A stretch of DNA of 64,000 bases from Pseudomonas chlororaphis (GCF_000783395.1 NZ_JSFK01000016.1:124001-188000), one strand, 5' to 3'; shown: positions 52,032 to 62,073, numbered from the stretch's first letter. The notes: generated by a model not told the origin, from the letters alone. Program-made: numbers and translations.

Positions 52032-54235
52032 GACTGAGCCTCTTGTGCCACACGAATACCGACCTGCCCGCACAGCGCGAGGAAGTTCGGGAACGACGTC
52101 GCGACGTTGGCGCAATCATGGATGCGGATCGGTGCAGTGGCGCGCAACGAGGCAACGCTGAACGCCATCGCGATACGGTGATCGCCGTGACCATGCACTT
52201 CGCCGCCGCCGATCTGGCCGCCGTCGATGATGATACCGTCCGGGGTTGGCTGGCATTTCACGCCCAGCGCCAACAGACCGTCCGCCATCACCTGGATACG
52301 ATCCGATTCCTTGACCCGCAGCTCTTCAGCGCCAGTCAGCACGGTACGACCTTCGGCGCAGGCAGCCGCCACGAACAGCACCGGGAATTCGTCGATGGCC
52401 AGCGGAACCAACTGCTCGGGAATCTCGATACCTTTGAGTTTAGCTGCCCGCACGCGCAGGTCAGCCACCGGCTCGCCGCCGACTTCACGCTGGTTTTCCA
52501 GAGTGATGTCCGCGCCCATGAGACGCAGGATGTCGATCACGCCGGTACGGGTCGGGTTGATGCCGACGTGCTCAAGCACCAGCTCGGAACCTTCGGCGAT
52601 CGAGGCAGCTACAAGGAAGAACGCCGACGACGAGATGTCGCCCGGCACTTCAATGTGAGTTGCAGTCAGCTTGCCGCCAGACTCAACCGAAGCCGTAGCG
52701 CCTTCAACGCTTACCGGATAGCCGAACCCGCGCAGCATGCGCTCGGTGTGATCGCGAGTCGGCGCCGGCTCGGTCACGGTGGTCTTGCCTTCAGCGTACA
52801 GACCGGCGAGCAGCAGGCAGGATTTCACCTGAGCACTGGCCATCGGCATGGTGTACGTCAGGCCTTTAAGCTTGTGACCACCACGAATGGTCATCGGCGG
52901 ACGACCTTCAGCAGCGGTTTCAATCACGGCGCCCATTTCACGCAATGGATTGGCCACACGATTCATCGGACGCTTGGACAGCGAGGCATCGCCAGTCAAA
53001 ACGCTATCGAAGTTCTGCGCAGCCAGCAGGCCGGACAGCAGACGCATCGAAGTGCCGGAGTTGCCCAGATAGATCGGGCCCGGCGCCGGCTTCAGGCCAT
53101 GCAGGCCGACACCGTGGATGGTCACGCGGCCGTGGTGCGGGCCTTCGATGACCACGCCCATGTCGCGGAATGCCTGCAAGGTCGCCAGGGCGTCTTCGCC
53201 CTCAAGGAAGCCTTCGACTTCGGTGACGCCTTCGGCCAGCGAGCCGAGCATGATCGAACGGTGGGAAATGGATTTGTCACCCGGTACGCGAATCCGACCG
53301 GACAGGCGGCCACCAGGTTGAGCCAGGAAGATCAGATCGTTGGAATTCATAGCGTCCACATAGGCCCTGCGGGCCAGGATTTTACTGAAATGCTCGCGGG
53401 CAACCCGGGCGCGCGTGAAAACGCCCAGCAATTGATGCCCATCCCCTGCATCGACCGCGTCGCGCAAGGCGTCGAGGTCGCTGCGAAATGTATCGAGTGT
53501 GCGCAGGACAGCCTCGCGGTTGGCGAGGAAGATGTCGTGCCACATCACCGGGTCGCTTCCGGCGATTCTTGTGAAATCGCGGAAACCGCCCGCAGCGTAA
53601 CGGAAGATCTCAAGATTTTCATTGCGCTTGGCCAACGAATCGACCAGACCGAAGGCCAGCAGGTGCGGTAGATGACTGGTCGCGGCCAGCACCTCATCGT
53701 GACGCTCGACCTGCATGTGCTCGACGTCGGCGCCCAATTCGCGCCACAGACGATCGACCACAGCCAGCGCCGCCGGATCGGTTTGCTCGAGCGGCGTGAG
53801 AATTACCTTATGACGACGGAACAGTTCGGCATTGGAGGCTTCCACCCCACTCTGCTCGGAACCGGCAATCGGATGCCCCGGCACGAAACGCGTCGGCATA
53901 CCACCGAACGCTTCGGTTGCCGCGCGCACCACATTGCCTTTGGCGCTGCCGACATCAGTCAGAATCGCCTGCCCCAGATCCATGCTCGCCAGACGCGCGA
54001 GCACTTTTTCCATGGCCAGGATCGGCACTGCCAGCTGAATCACATCGGCGCCCTGGCATGCAGCCGCCAAGTCATCCTCACAACGATCAACCACACCCAA
54101 CTCGACCGCCAGCTTGCGCGATTGCGGGTCGAGATCGACCCCTACCACTTCGCGGCAAACGCCACTTTCACGCAAGCCTTTAGCAAACGAACCACCGATC
54201 AACCCCAGACCGACCACCACAAGGCGACCGATCAT
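52028..54235 (-). CDS. Prephenate dehydrogenase - EPSP synthase fusion (TyrA-AroA)
   Basis: A 735-residue bifunctional enzyme. Residues 1-290 are the arogenate/prephenate dehydrogenase part (VVVGLGLIGGSFAKGLRESG, VGSAKGNVVRAA, GHPIAGSEQSGVEAS); from about 300 it is 5-enolpyruvylshikimate-3-phosphate synthase (RVPGDKSISHRSIMLGSLAEG, GNSGTSMRLLSGLLAAQ, KESDRIQVMADGL). It serves tyrosine synthesis and the chorismate pathway. The fusion is standard in Pseudomonas. The AroA part has the class II-like sequence of this fusion type. The ATG at 54235 is chosen; a GTG at 54271 with overlap to hisC is also possible. Confidence 0.94.
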   Translation of the reverse strand: MIGRLVVVGLGLIGGSFAKGLRESGVCREVVGVDLDPQSRKLAVELGVVDRCEDDLAAACQGADVIQLAVPILAMEKVLARLASMDLGQAILTDVGSAKGNVVRAATEAFGGMPTRFVPGHPIAGSEQSGVEASNAELFRRHKVILTPLEQTDPAALAVVDRLWRELGADVEHMQVERHDEVLAATSHLPHLLAFGLVDSLAKRNENLEIFRYAAGGFRDFTRIAGSDPVMWHDIFLANREAVLRTLDTFRSDLDALRDAVDAGDGHQLLGVFTRARVAREHFSKILARRAYVDAMNSNDLIFLAQPGGRLSGRIRVPGDKSISHRSIMLGSLAEGVTEVEGFLEGEDALATLQAFRDMGVVIEGPHHGRVTIHGVGLHGLKPAPGPIYLGNSGTSMRLLSGLLAAQNFDSVLTGDASLSKRPMNRVANPLREMGAVIETAAEGRPPMTIRGGHKLKGLTYTMPMASAQVKSCLLLAGLYAEGKTTVTEPAPTRDHTERMLRGFGYPVSVEGATASVESGGKLTATHIEVPGDISSSAFFLVAASIAEGSELVLEHVGINPTRTGVIDILRLMGADITLENQREVGGEPVADLRVRAAKLKGIEIPEQLVPLAIDEFPVLFVAAACAEGRTVLTGAEELRVKESDRIQVMADGLLALGVKCQPTPDGIIIDGGQIGGGEVHGHGDHRIAMAFSVASLRATAPIRIHDCANVATSFPNFLALCGQVGIRVAQEAQS

Positions 54236-54263
54236 AGGTGCAGCAGATTGCAGTGCAGTGACA

Positions 54264-55376
54264 TCACCCACGAGCCAGAACCTTGCGCAGCGCTTCGAGG
54301 AAGCGGCTGTTTTCCGCTGGCAGACCGATGGTCACCCGCAGGTGGCTCGGCATGCCGTAGTTGGCCACCGGACGCACGATCACGCCTTCGCGCAGCAGAC
54401 CCTGGAATATTGGAGCCGCGACCTGACCGAGATCGACGCAAATGAAGTTGCCTTTGGACTCTATCCAGCTCAGGCCCAGCTCACGGAAACCAGCCTGCAG
54501 TTGTTGCATGCCCGCCTCGTTGAGTTGACGGCTTTGCGCCAGATACTCTTCGTCTTTCAACGCAGCACAAGCCGCCGCCAAAGCGAGGCTGTTGACGTTG
54601 AATGGCTGGCGAACGCGGTTCAGCACGTCAGCAACAACCGGAGTCGACAGACCATAGCCGACGCGCAATGCCGCCAGACCATAAGCCTTGGAGAAGGTGC
54701 GCGACACCAGCAAGTTCGGATACGCGGCGAGGAAATCCAGACCGTCCGGCAGATCGCTGCCTTCGGCGTATTCGATGTAAGCCTCGTCCAGCACTACCAG
54801 CACGTGCTCCGGAACATCCTGCAGGAACTCGTCCAGCGCTTCAGCGCCGAACCAGGTCCCGGTCGGGTTGTTCGGGTTGGCAATGAACACCACACGGGTA
54901 TTGGCATCGATGGCCGCCAGCATCGCCGGCAGGTCATGCCCCCAATCCTTGGCCGGCACCACTTTGGCTTGCGCGCCGACCGCCTGAGTGGCAATCGGGT
55001 ACACAGCGAAAGCGTGCTCACTGAACACCGCATTCAGGCCCGGCGCCAGATAGGCGCGCGCGACCAGCTCAAGAATATCGTTGGAACCGTTACCCAGAGT
55101 GACCTGATTCAGCTCGACACGGCATTGCTCGGCCAGCAGGGATTTCAGCGCGAAACCATTGCCGTCCGGGTAACGGGTCAGCTCGGCCAGCTCTTCGCGG
55201 ATCGCCGCCAAGGCTTTCGGACTGGCACCCAGCGGGTTTTCGTTGCTCGCCAGTTTGACGATTTTCGCCGGATCCAGATCCAGCTCGCGCGCCAGTTCGT
55301 CCACAGGCTTGCCCGGAACGTACGGCGAAAGTTGTTGCACGCCCGGCTGTGCCAGAGCGAGGAAGTTGCCACTCAT
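54264..55376 (-). CDS. hisC: Histidinol-phosphate/aromatic aminotransferase
   Basis: A 370-residue PLP-dependent fold-type I aminotransferase. It begins MSGNFLALAQPGVQQLSPYVPGKPVDELAREL; the PLP-binding lysine is in SRTFSKAYGLAALRVGYG, and KLASNENPLGASPKAL and FIANPNNPTGTW are typical of HisC. Placed between pheA and tyrA-aroA, this copy (often called hisC2) probably works mainly on aromatic keto acids. The gene is 13 bp after pheA. Confidence 0.93.
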   Translation of the reverse strand: MSGNFLALAQPGVQQLSPYVPGKPVDELARELDLDPAKIVKLASNENPLGASPKALAAIREELAELTRYPDGNGFALKSLLAEQCRVELNQVTLGNGSNDILELVARAYLAPGLNAVFSEHAFAVYPIATQAVGAQAKVVPAKDWGHDLPAMLAAIDANTRVVFIANPNNPTGTWFGAEALDEFLQDVPEHVLVVLDEAYIEYAEGSDLPDGLDFLAAYPNLLVSRTFSKAYGLAALRVGYGLSTPVVADVLNRVRQPFNVNSLALAAACAALKDEEYLAQSRQLNEAGMQQLQAGFRELGLSWIESKGNFICVDLGQVAAPIFQGLLREGVIVRPVANYGMPSHLRVTIGLPAENSRFLEALRKVLARG

Positions 55377-55389
55377 TTGCTACCGCCCC

Positions 55390-56484
55390 TTAGAGAACTG
55401 CTTTCGGGTAGGAACCCAGCACTTTGAGTGCTACTGCTTCCTGACTGATCTTTTCCAATACACCTTTGATCAACGGATCGCGGTGATGGCCGACGAAGTC
55501 GATGAAGAACACGTAAGTCCATTTGCCGCTGCGCGACGGACGGGTTTCGATACGGGTCAAGTCGATCCCGTTGTCATGGAACGGCACCAGCAGCTCATGG
55601 AGCGCGCCGGGCTTGTTACTCATGGACACAATGATCGAAGTCTTGTCGTCGCCGGTCGGCGGCACTTCCTGGTTACCGATCATCAGGAAGCGCGTCGAGT
55701 TGTCCGGACGGTCTTCGATCTTCTCGGCCAGACGAGTCAGGCCATACAGCCCGGCGGCCATGTCACCGGCGATCGCCGCCGAGTTCCATTCGCCTTTAAC
55801 CCGCTTGGCCGCTTCGGCATTGCTCGATACCGCCACGCGCTCGACATTCGGGTAATGCGCGTCCAGCCACTTGCGGCACTGGGCCAGCGACTGCGCGTGG
55901 GAATAGATGCGGCTGATGCTGTCAGTCTTGGTGTTTTCACCAACCAACAGGTGATGGTGAATGCGCAGCTCGACTTCGCCACAGATGACCATGTCGTGCT
56001 CGAGGAAGCTGTCCAGCGTGTGGTTGACCGCGCCTTCGGTGGAGTTTTCCACCGGCACCACGCCAAAGTTCACCGCACCGGCCGCCACTTCACGGAACAC
56101 TTCATCGATCGCCGCCATCGGCTTGCTGATCACCGCGTGACCGAAGTGCTTCATGGCCGCCGCTTGAGTGAAGGTGCCTTCAGGGCCGAGGTAAGCCACT
56201 TTCAGCGGCTGCTCCAGCGCCAGGCACGACGACATGATTTCACGGAACAACCGCGCCATCTCTTCGTTGCCCAGCGGCCCCTGATTGCGCTCCATGACAC
56301 GCTTGAGCACCTGAGCTTCGCGCTCAGGACGATAGAACACCGGCACTTCGCCTTCGGCCAGCGAGGCCATCTTTACTCGCGCGACTTCCTGGGCGCAACG
56401 CGCACGCTCACTGATCAGCTCCATGACTTTGGTGTCCAGAGCGTCAATGCGAACGCGCAGTGCCTTGAGTTCTTGCTCGGACAT
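55390..56484 (-). CDS. pheA: Chorismate mutase / prephenate dehydratase (P-protein)
   Basis: A 364-residue three-domain enzyme. Residues 1-90 are an AroQ chorismate mutase helix bundle (LKALRVRIDALDTKVMELISERARCAQEVARVK). Residues 95-275 are prephenate dehydratase (VAYLGPEGTFTQAAAMKHFG, PVENSTEGAVNHTLD, NSTRFLMIG). The C-terminal ACT domain (SMSNKPGALHELLVPF, IETRPSRSGKWTYVFFIDF) gives feedback control by phenylalanine. The ATG overlaps the serC stop by one base (TGATG). Confidence 0.96.
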   Translation of the reverse strand: MSEQELKALRVRIDALDTKVMELISERARCAQEVARVKMASLAEGEVPVFYRPEREAQVLKRVMERNQGPLGNEEMARLFREIMSSCLALEQPLKVAYLGPEGTFTQAAAMKHFGHAVISKPMAAIDEVFREVAAGAVNFGVVPVENSTEGAVNHTLDSFLEHDMVICGEVELRIHHHLLVGENTKTDSISRIYSHAQSLAQCRKWLDAHYPNVERVAVSSNAEAAKRVKGEWNSAAIAGDMAAGLYGLTRLAEKIEDRPDNSTRFLMIGNQEVPPTGDDKTSIIVSMSNKPGALHELLVPFHDNGIDLTRIETRPSRSGKWTYVFFIDFVGHHRDPLIKGVLEKISQEAVALKVLGSYPKAVL

Positions 56485-57569
56485 CAGCCGTGTTCCTTCT
56501 CGAATTCAGCCATGTACGCCACCAGCGCATTAACCGCGGTGATGTCGACGGCGTTGTAGATAGAGGCGCGCATGCCGCCCACAGAGCGGTGGCCCTTGAG
56601 GTTGAGCAGACCGCGTTCTTCGGCACCGACCAAGAACGGCTTGTCCAGACGATCGTCAGCCAGACGGAACGGCACGTTCATCCACGAGCGATCCGATTTG
56701 TTGATCGGGTTGCTGTAGAGGCCGCTGGCGTCGATGAAGTCGTACAGCGTGCGCTGTTTGACGTCGTTGAGTTTGGCGATCGCGTCAACGCCGCCCTGCT
56801 CCTTCAGCCACTGAAACACCAGACCGGAGAGGTACCAGGCCAGGGTCGGCGGGGTGTTGTACATCGAGCCGTTATCTGCGGCGACTTTGTAGTCGAGCAT
56901 GGTCGGGCACAGCGAACGCGCCTTGCCGAGCAAGTCTTCGCGGATGATGTTGACGACGATGCCGCTCGGGCCGATGTTTTTCTGCGCACCGGCGTAGATC
57001 ATGCCGAAACGCGAGATATCGACCGGGCGCGAGAGGATGTCCGAAGACATGTCAGCAACCAATGGCACGTCACCGACTTCCGGGATCCACTGGAATTCCA
57101 GACCGCCGATGGTTTCGTTTGGCGCGTAGTGAACGTAAGCGGCGTCTTTCGACAGCTTCCACTCGTTCTGGCCCGGGATGGCGAAATAGTCGTAAGGCTT
57201 GGCGGTGGCGGCGACGTTGACGTGGCCGTAGCGCGAGGCTTCTTCGATGGCTTTCTGCGACCAGATACCGGTGTCGATATAGTCGGCCGAGCCGCCTTCA
57301 GGCAGCAGGTTCAGTGGAATCTGCGCGAATTGCTGGCTGGCGCCACCTTGCAGAAACAGCACTTTGTAGTTCGACGGGATATTCAGCAGGTCACGCAGAT
57401 CCTGTTCGGCCTGGGTGGCGATGGACACGAACTCATCACTGCGATGGCTCATTTCCATGACCGACAGACCCTTGCCATGCCAATCAAGGAGTTCACCCTG
57501 GGCACGTTGCAGGACAGCTTCAGGAAGCGCCGCAGGACCGGCGCAGAAGTTATAGGCTCGCTTGCTCAC
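56484..57569 (-). CDS. serC: Phosphoserine aminotransferase
   Basis: A 361-residue PLP enzyme. It starts VSKRAYNFCAGPAALPEAVLQRAQGEL from a GTG at 57569; the frame is open another 95 codons upstream, but that part runs through a REP element and is not protein-like. The PLP lysine is in IYAGAQKNIGPSGIVV, and GGLEFQWIP and HRSVGGMRASIYNAV are typical. It makes phosphoserine and also serves pyridoxine synthesis. It is the first gene of the serC-pheA-hisC-tyrA/aroA-cmk unit. Confidence 0.96.
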   Translation of the reverse strand: MSKRAYNFCAGPAALPEAVLQRAQGELLDWHGKGLSVMEMSHRSDEFVSIATQAEQDLRDLLNIPSNYKVLFLQGGASQQFAQIPLNLLPEGGSADYIDTGIWSQKAIEEASRYGHVNVAATAKPYDYFAIPGQNEWKLSKDAAYVHYAPNETIGGLEFQWIPEVGDVPLVADMSSDILSRPVDISRFGMIYAGAQKNIGPSGIVVNIIREDLLGKARSLCPTMLDYKVAADNGSMYNTPPTLAWYLSGLVFQWLKEQGGVDAIAKLNDVKQRTLYDFIDASGLYSNPINKSDRSWMNVPFRLADDRLDKPFLVGAEERGLLNLKGHRSVGGMRASIYNAVDITAVNALVAYMAEFEKEHG

Positions 57570-57620
57570 ATCCAATCTCGCTCTGATTTGGTGGTCACTT
57601 AAATCTTTTGGTCTGCGGAT

Positions 57621-57722
57621 GATCGTTCCCACGCTCTGCGTAGGAATGCATCCAATGACGCTCTGCGTCATGGGACGCGGAGCGTCCCGAGCGGCATTCC
57701 CACGCAGAGCGTGGGAACGATC
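57621..57722. repeat. REP-like element, family C (copy 2)
   Basis: Outer arms GATCGTTCCCACGCTCTGCG and complement, with inner GACGC/GCGTC arms, nearly the same as the copy at 13691. It lies upstream of serC and downstream of gyrA. Confidence 0.92.
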
Positions 57723-57760
57723 CCGTGCAGTGTTGCAAATTTTCAAACAGGACAAATAAC

Positions 57761-57792
57761 AAGGGGGCGAATTTTCATCCGCCCCCTCGTTT
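57761..57792 (-). terminator. Probable gyrA terminator
   Basis: Stem AGGGGGCG / CGCCCCCT with an 11-nt AT-rich loop, 7 bp past the gyrA stop; the T tract on the minus strand is interrupted (TTGTTATTT). Confidence 0.65.
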
Positions 57793-57798
57793 GTCCGC

Positions 57799-60573
57799 TT
57801 ATTCTTGCGGTTCTTCGTCTGCTGCGGCGTCGAGTTGCTGGTCTTCACCGGCATCGTCGTTTACGACAGTGCCTTCGAATTCCTCGCCCTCTTCACCCTC
57901 AAGCTCTTCACCTTCAACTTCCGAAGGCTCCTGAACCCGCTCCAGCCCGACCAGGGTTTCATCCTTGGCCAGCTTGATCAGCGTCACGCCCTGAGTGTTA
58001 CGGCCCAGGCTCGACACTTCGTCTACACGGGTACGCACCAGAGTGCCCTGATCGGAGATCAGCATGATTTCTTCACCGTCCTGCACCTGAACCGCGCCGA
58101 CCAGACGGCCGTTACGCTCGTTGCTGACCATGGCGATAACGCCCTGACCGCCACGCTTGTATTCAGGGAACTCGGTGATCGCCGTGCGCTTGCCGTAGCC
58201 ACGCTCGGAAGCGGTGAGAATTTCGCTGCCTTCTTCCGGAATCAGCATGGAGATCAGCTTCTGCCCTTCTGGCAGACGCATGCCACGCACACCGCGGGCG
58301 GTACGGCCCATGGCGCGAACTTCGGATTCCTTGAAGCGCGTTACTTTGCCGCCGTCGGAGAACAGCATGATTTCCTGCTCGCCATCGGTGATGGCAGCGG
58401 AGATCAGGATGTCGCCTTCGTCCAGTTCCAGTGCGATCAGACCGACGCTGCGCTGACGGCTGAAGGCCACCAGCGGAGTCTTCTTCACGGTACCGTTGGC
58501 GGTCGACATGAAGATGAACGGCGCCTTCTTGCGGTCGGCAGCCTTGATACGGGCGCGGCGCTCTTCGTCGGTCTCGTTGCTGTTTTCGATTTCTTCTACA
58601 TCAGCCTCGGCGCCTTCGGCTTCTTCTTCATCAGCCTGACGCTTCATGGCTTCGAGATCGACCGGCAGCATGGTGGTGATGTATTCGCCTTCGCTCAATG
58701 GCAGAAGGTTGACCAGCGGACGACCACGGGCAGCGCGGGAGGCTTCCGGAATCTCGTAGGTCTTGAGCCAGTACACCTTGCCCTTGCTGGAGAACAGCAG
58801 CAGCGTGGTGTGGCTGTTGGCAACCAGCAGGTGAGCGATGTAGTCCTCATCCTTGACGCCGGTGGCCGATTTGCCTTTACCGCCACGACGCTGAGCCTGG
58901 TAGGCAGCCAGTGGCTGGGTCTTGGCGTAGCCACCGTGGGAGATGGTCACGACGCGCTCTTCTTCCGGGATCATGTCACCCAGGGTCAGGTCGAGACGGG
59001 CATCGAGAATTTCGGTGCGACGCTGATCGCCGTATTCGGCGCGGATCACTTCCAGCTCTTCGCGGATCACTTCCATCAGGCGCACAGCGCTGTTGAGGAT
59101 GCGGATCAGCTCGCCGATCTGGTTGAGGATCTCTTGATACTCGGCCAGCAGTTTTTCGTGTTCCAGACCGGTCAGACGGTGCAGACGCAGTTCCAGAATG
59201 GCTTGCGCCTGTTCTGGCGACAGGAAGTACTTGCCTTCGCGCAGACCGTATTGCGGGTCGAGGTTTTCCGGACGGCACGAATCGGCACCGGCACGTTCAA
59301 CCATCGCCACCACCGCCGAGGATTCCCACGGCGTGCTGACCAGTGCTTCTTTTGCTTCCGACGGCGTCGGCGAAGCCTTGATCAGTGCAATCACCGGATC
59401 GATGTTCGACAGGGCAACGGCCTGACCTTCGAGGATGTGACCACGCTCGCGCGCCTTGCGCAGTTCGAACACGGTACGGCGGGTGACGACTTCGCGACGG
59501 TGACGGACGAAGGCTTCCAGCAGATCCTTGAGGTTCAGGATGCGTGGACGGCCGTCGATCAGCGCAACGATGTTGATGCCGAATACCGATTGCAGCTGGG
59601 TCTGGGCGTAGAGGTTGTTGAGGATCACCTCAGGCACTTCGCCGCGACGCAGTTCGATCACGACGCGCATACCGTCCTTGTCGGACTCGTCGCGCAGTTC
59701 GGTGATGCCTTCCAGCTTCTTCTCTTTGACCAGCTCGGCGATCTTCTCGATCAGACGCGCCTTGTTCAGCTGGTAAGGGAGTTCGGTGATGACGATCTGC
59801 TGACGGCCACCGACCTTGTCGATGTCTTCGATGATCGAACGAGCGCGCATGTAAATACGCCCGCGACCGGTGCGGTAGGCTTCGATGATGCCGGCGCGAC
59901 CGTTGATGATCGCCGCGGTCGGGAAGTCCGGACCCGGGATGTATTGCATCAGTTCATCGACGGTCAGCTCAGGGTTGTCGATGAGCGCCAGGCAACCGTC
60001 GATGACTTCACCGAGGTTGTGCGGCGGAATGTTGGTCGCCATGCCCACGGCGATACCGCTGGAGCCGTTGACCAGCAGGTTGGGGATACGGGTCGGCATG
60101 ACCGCCGGGATCATTTCGGTGCCGTCGTAGTTCGGCACCCAGTCCACGGTTTCTTTGTGCAGGTCAGCCAGCAACTCGTGCGCCAGCTTGGTCATGCGCA
60201 CTTCGGTGTATCGCATCGCAGCAGCGTTGTCGCCGTCGACCGAACCGAAGTTGCCCTGACCGTCTACCAGCAGGTAGCGCAGGGAGAAAGGCTGAGCCAT
60301 ACGAACGATGGTGTCGTACACCGCGGTATCACCGTGCGGGTGATACTTACCGATCACGTCGCCGACAACACGGGCAGATTTCTTGTACGGCTTGTTGAAG
60401 TCGTTGCCCAGCTCGCTCATCGCGAACAGTACGCGACGGTGCACGGGCTTGAGGCCATCGCGCGCATCCGGCAGTGCACGGCCGACGATCACGCTCATCG
60501 CGTAGTCGAGGTAGGACTGTTTCAGCTCGTCTTCGATATTGACCGGGAGGATTTCTTTGGCCAGTTCGCCCAT
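57799..60573 (-). CDS. gyrA: DNA gyrase subunit A
   Basis: A 924-residue type II topoisomerase subunit. It begins MGELAKEILPVNIEDELKQSYLDYAMS. The quinolone-determining region reads KYHPHGDTAVYDTIVRMAQ with Thr83 and Asp87, the residues of susceptible Pseudomonas; the catalytic Tyr is in AAAMRYTEVRM. The C-terminal half has the six beta-pinwheel repeats and the GyrA box (QRRGGKG). A strongly acidic insert (EEEAEGAEADVEEIENSNE) and a long acidic tail end the protein. The in-frame extension to 60657 is ignored. About 420 bp separate it from mtnA. Confidence 0.98.
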   Translation of the reverse strand: MGELAKEILPVNIEDELKQSYLDYAMSVIVGRALPDARDGLKPVHRRVLFAMSELGNDFNKPYKKSARVVGDVIGKYHPHGDTAVYDTIVRMAQPFSLRYLLVDGQGNFGSVDGDNAAAMRYTEVRMTKLAHELLADLHKETVDWVPNYDGTEMIPAVMPTRIPNLLVNGSSGIAVGMATNIPPHNLGEVIDGCLALIDNPELTVDELMQYIPGPDFPTAAIINGRAGIIEAYRTGRGRIYMRARSIIEDIDKVGGRQQIVITELPYQLNKARLIEKIAELVKEKKLEGITELRDESDKDGMRVVIELRRGEVPEVILNNLYAQTQLQSVFGINIVALIDGRPRILNLKDLLEAFVRHRREVVTRRTVFELRKARERGHILEGQAVALSNIDPVIALIKASPTPSEAKEALVSTPWESSAVVAMVERAGADSCRPENLDPQYGLREGKYFLSPEQAQAILELRLHRLTGLEHEKLLAEYQEILNQIGELIRILNSAVRLMEVIREELEVIRAEYGDQRRTEILDARLDLTLGDMIPEEERVVTISHGGYAKTQPLAAYQAQRRGGKGKSATGVKDEDYIAHLLVANSHTTLLLFSSKGKVYWLKTYEIPEASRAARGRPLVNLLPLSEGEYITTMLPVDLEAMKRQADEEEAEGAEADVEEIENSNETDEERRARIKAADRKKAPFIFMSTANGTVKKTPLVAFSRQRSVGLIALELDEGDILISAAITDGEQEIMLFSDGGKVTRFKESEVRAMGRTARGVRGMRLPEGQKLISMLIPEEGSEILTASERGYGKRTAITEFPEYKRGGQGVIAMVSNERNGRLVGAVQVQDGEEIMLISDQGTLVRTRVDEVSSLGRNTQGVTLIKLAKDETLVGLERVQEPSEVEGEELEGEEGEEFEGTVVNDDAGEDQQLDAAADEEPQE

Positions 60574-60996
60574 GAGAAGCCTGATTCCTTTTTCTGGTGA
60601 AACTTCGTCATATCCATGTGGGAGCAACGAAGCTCGTCGGGGCAGGCCGAGTGCCATGCGCCGACTTACGACAAATCAACATTGAATCGCGGATTTGCGC
60701 AGTAAAGACAGCTCCGTGGAGCTGCCTCGGAAAACGCCGGATGTTATCACAAAGGCCGCCACGCACCTATCCCCCTGATGCGCATGGAGCATAGTTAGTT
60801 GACCGGTGACAGGCTTAACGGGGACGAGAGAGGCTCAGAGCTTCTTTGAATGCAGAATTCGGGCTTGGTTTGGGGATGTTTATTGACTTTTAAGGCCCCT
60901 TCGCGAGCAGGCTCGCTCCCACATTGTTCTGTGGTGATCACAAAATCTGTGGGAGCGAGCCTGCTCGCGAAGAGGACGACGCAGATATCAAGCCAA
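60574..60996. other. gyrA leader region
   Basis: About 320 bp upstream of gyrA that should contain its promoter and supercoiling-sensitive control, then a REP pair (60897-60975) and the end of mtnA. No gene is visible. No clear sigma-70 boxes could be chosen by eye. Confidence 0.6.
60897..60975. repeat. REP pair, family E (copy 2)
   Basis: Inverted arms CTTCGCGAGCAGGCTCGCTC and complement with a 25-bp spacer, matching the copy at 18606. It lies directly downstream of mtnA. Confidence 0.93.
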
Positions 60997-62073
60997 TCAA
61001 TGCAGGCGCTTGCGGCACATCAACTGAGCCATTTTCGCGGTGTCCGGGCGCTCGACGATGCCCTTCTCGGTAACGATCGCGTCGATCAGGTCCGCCGGGG
61101 TCACGTCAAACACCGGGTTGAACGCCTCAACATCGGCGCCGACGCGCTTGCCACCGACTTCCAGCAACTCGGCGCCGTCACGCTCCTCGATCGGGATATC
61201 GTCGCCGCTGGCCAGATTCATGTCGATGGTCGAACTCGGCGCCACCACCATGAAACGCACACCGTGGTGCATGGCGTTGACCGCCAGTTGATAGGTGCCG
61301 ATCTTGTTCGCCACGTCACCATTGGCGGTGATGCGGTCAGCGCCGACGATCACCCAGGTCACACCCTTGGTTTTCATGATGTGCGCGGCAGCGGAGTCGG
61401 CATTCAACGTTACCGGGATGCCTTCGTTGGCCAGTTCCCACGCAGTCAAACGCGAGCCTTGCAGCCACGGACGGGTTTCATCGGCATAAACGCGCTCGAC
61501 CATGCCTTCAATAAAGGCTGCACGAATCACCCCCAACGCCGTACCGAACCCCCCGGTAGCCAGCGCGCCGGTATTGCAGTGGGTCAGAATCGCCTGGGCA
61601 TTACCCTGATGCTTGCGGATCAGATCAACGCCCAACTGCGCCATGGTCAGGTTGGCTTCGCGATCGCTTTCATGAATGGCGATGGCTTCGGCTTCCAGCG
61701 CCGCCAGCGGATCGGCGTTGTCTTTCAGACGATCGAGGCGATCGTGCATGCGGCCCAGCGCCCAGAACAGATTGACCGCGGTCGGACGGGAATCGGCCAA
61801 CAGGGCAAAATCCTCTTCCAGCGCCGCATACCAATCGCCACCTTCAGCGATCCGCGCACGCGCCGCGAGGACGATGCCATACGCGGCACTGATGCCGATG
61901 GCCGGTGCGCCACGCACCACCATCGAGCGAATTGCCTCAGCCACGCCGGCGGCGCTGGTGTAGGCAATCCAGGTTTCCTCGAACGGCAAAATACGCTGAT
62001 CCAGCAGGTGCAGCGCGCCGTCTCGCCAATCGATGGCCTTCACTTTCTCCGCAGCCAACAGTCGATCGCGCAT
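60997..62073 (-). CDS. mtnA: Methylthioribose-1-phosphate isomerase
   Basis: A 358-residue enzyme of the methionine salvage pathway related to eIF2B subunits. It begins MRDRLLAAEKVKAIDWRDGALHLLDQRIL. Signature stretches are VVRGAPAIGISAAYG, the catalytic Cys in LTHCNTGALATGGFGTA, and IVGADRITANGDVANKIGTY with the catalytic Asp. It converts 5-methylthioribose-1-P to the ribulose form. ATG at 62073 gives the usual family length; 62091 and 62151 are in-frame but extend into the divergent promoter region. Confidence 0.95.
   Translation of the reverse strand: MRDRLLAAEKVKAIDWRDGALHLLDQRILPFEETWIAYTSAAGVAEAIRSMVVRGAPAIGISAAYGIVLAARARIAEGGDWYAALEEDFALLADSRPTAVNLFWALGRMHDRLDRLKDNADPLAALEAEAIAIHESDREANLTMAQLGVDLIRKHQGNAQAILTHCNTGALATGGFGTALGVIRAAFIEGMVERVYADETRPWLQGSRLTAWELANEGIPVTLNADSAAAHIMKTKGVTWVIVGADRITANGDVANKIGTYQLAVNAMHHGVRFMVVAPSSTIDMNLASGDDIPIEERDGAELLEVGGKRVGADVEAFNPVFDVTPADLIDAIVTEKGIVERPDTAKMAQLMCRKRLH

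Noticed and set aside
57570..57854. 95-codon N-terminal extension of serC
   Set aside because: It translates the REP-like element (LRGNAARDAP..., GCIPTQSVGT), not a protein domain; the GTG at 57569 gives the normal length.
57805..60600. Plus-strand open frame of 931 codons opposite gyrA
   Set aside because: It is an antisense shadow of gyrA caused by high GC at third positions; its protein is His/Gln/Asp-rich low-complexity sequence with no family.
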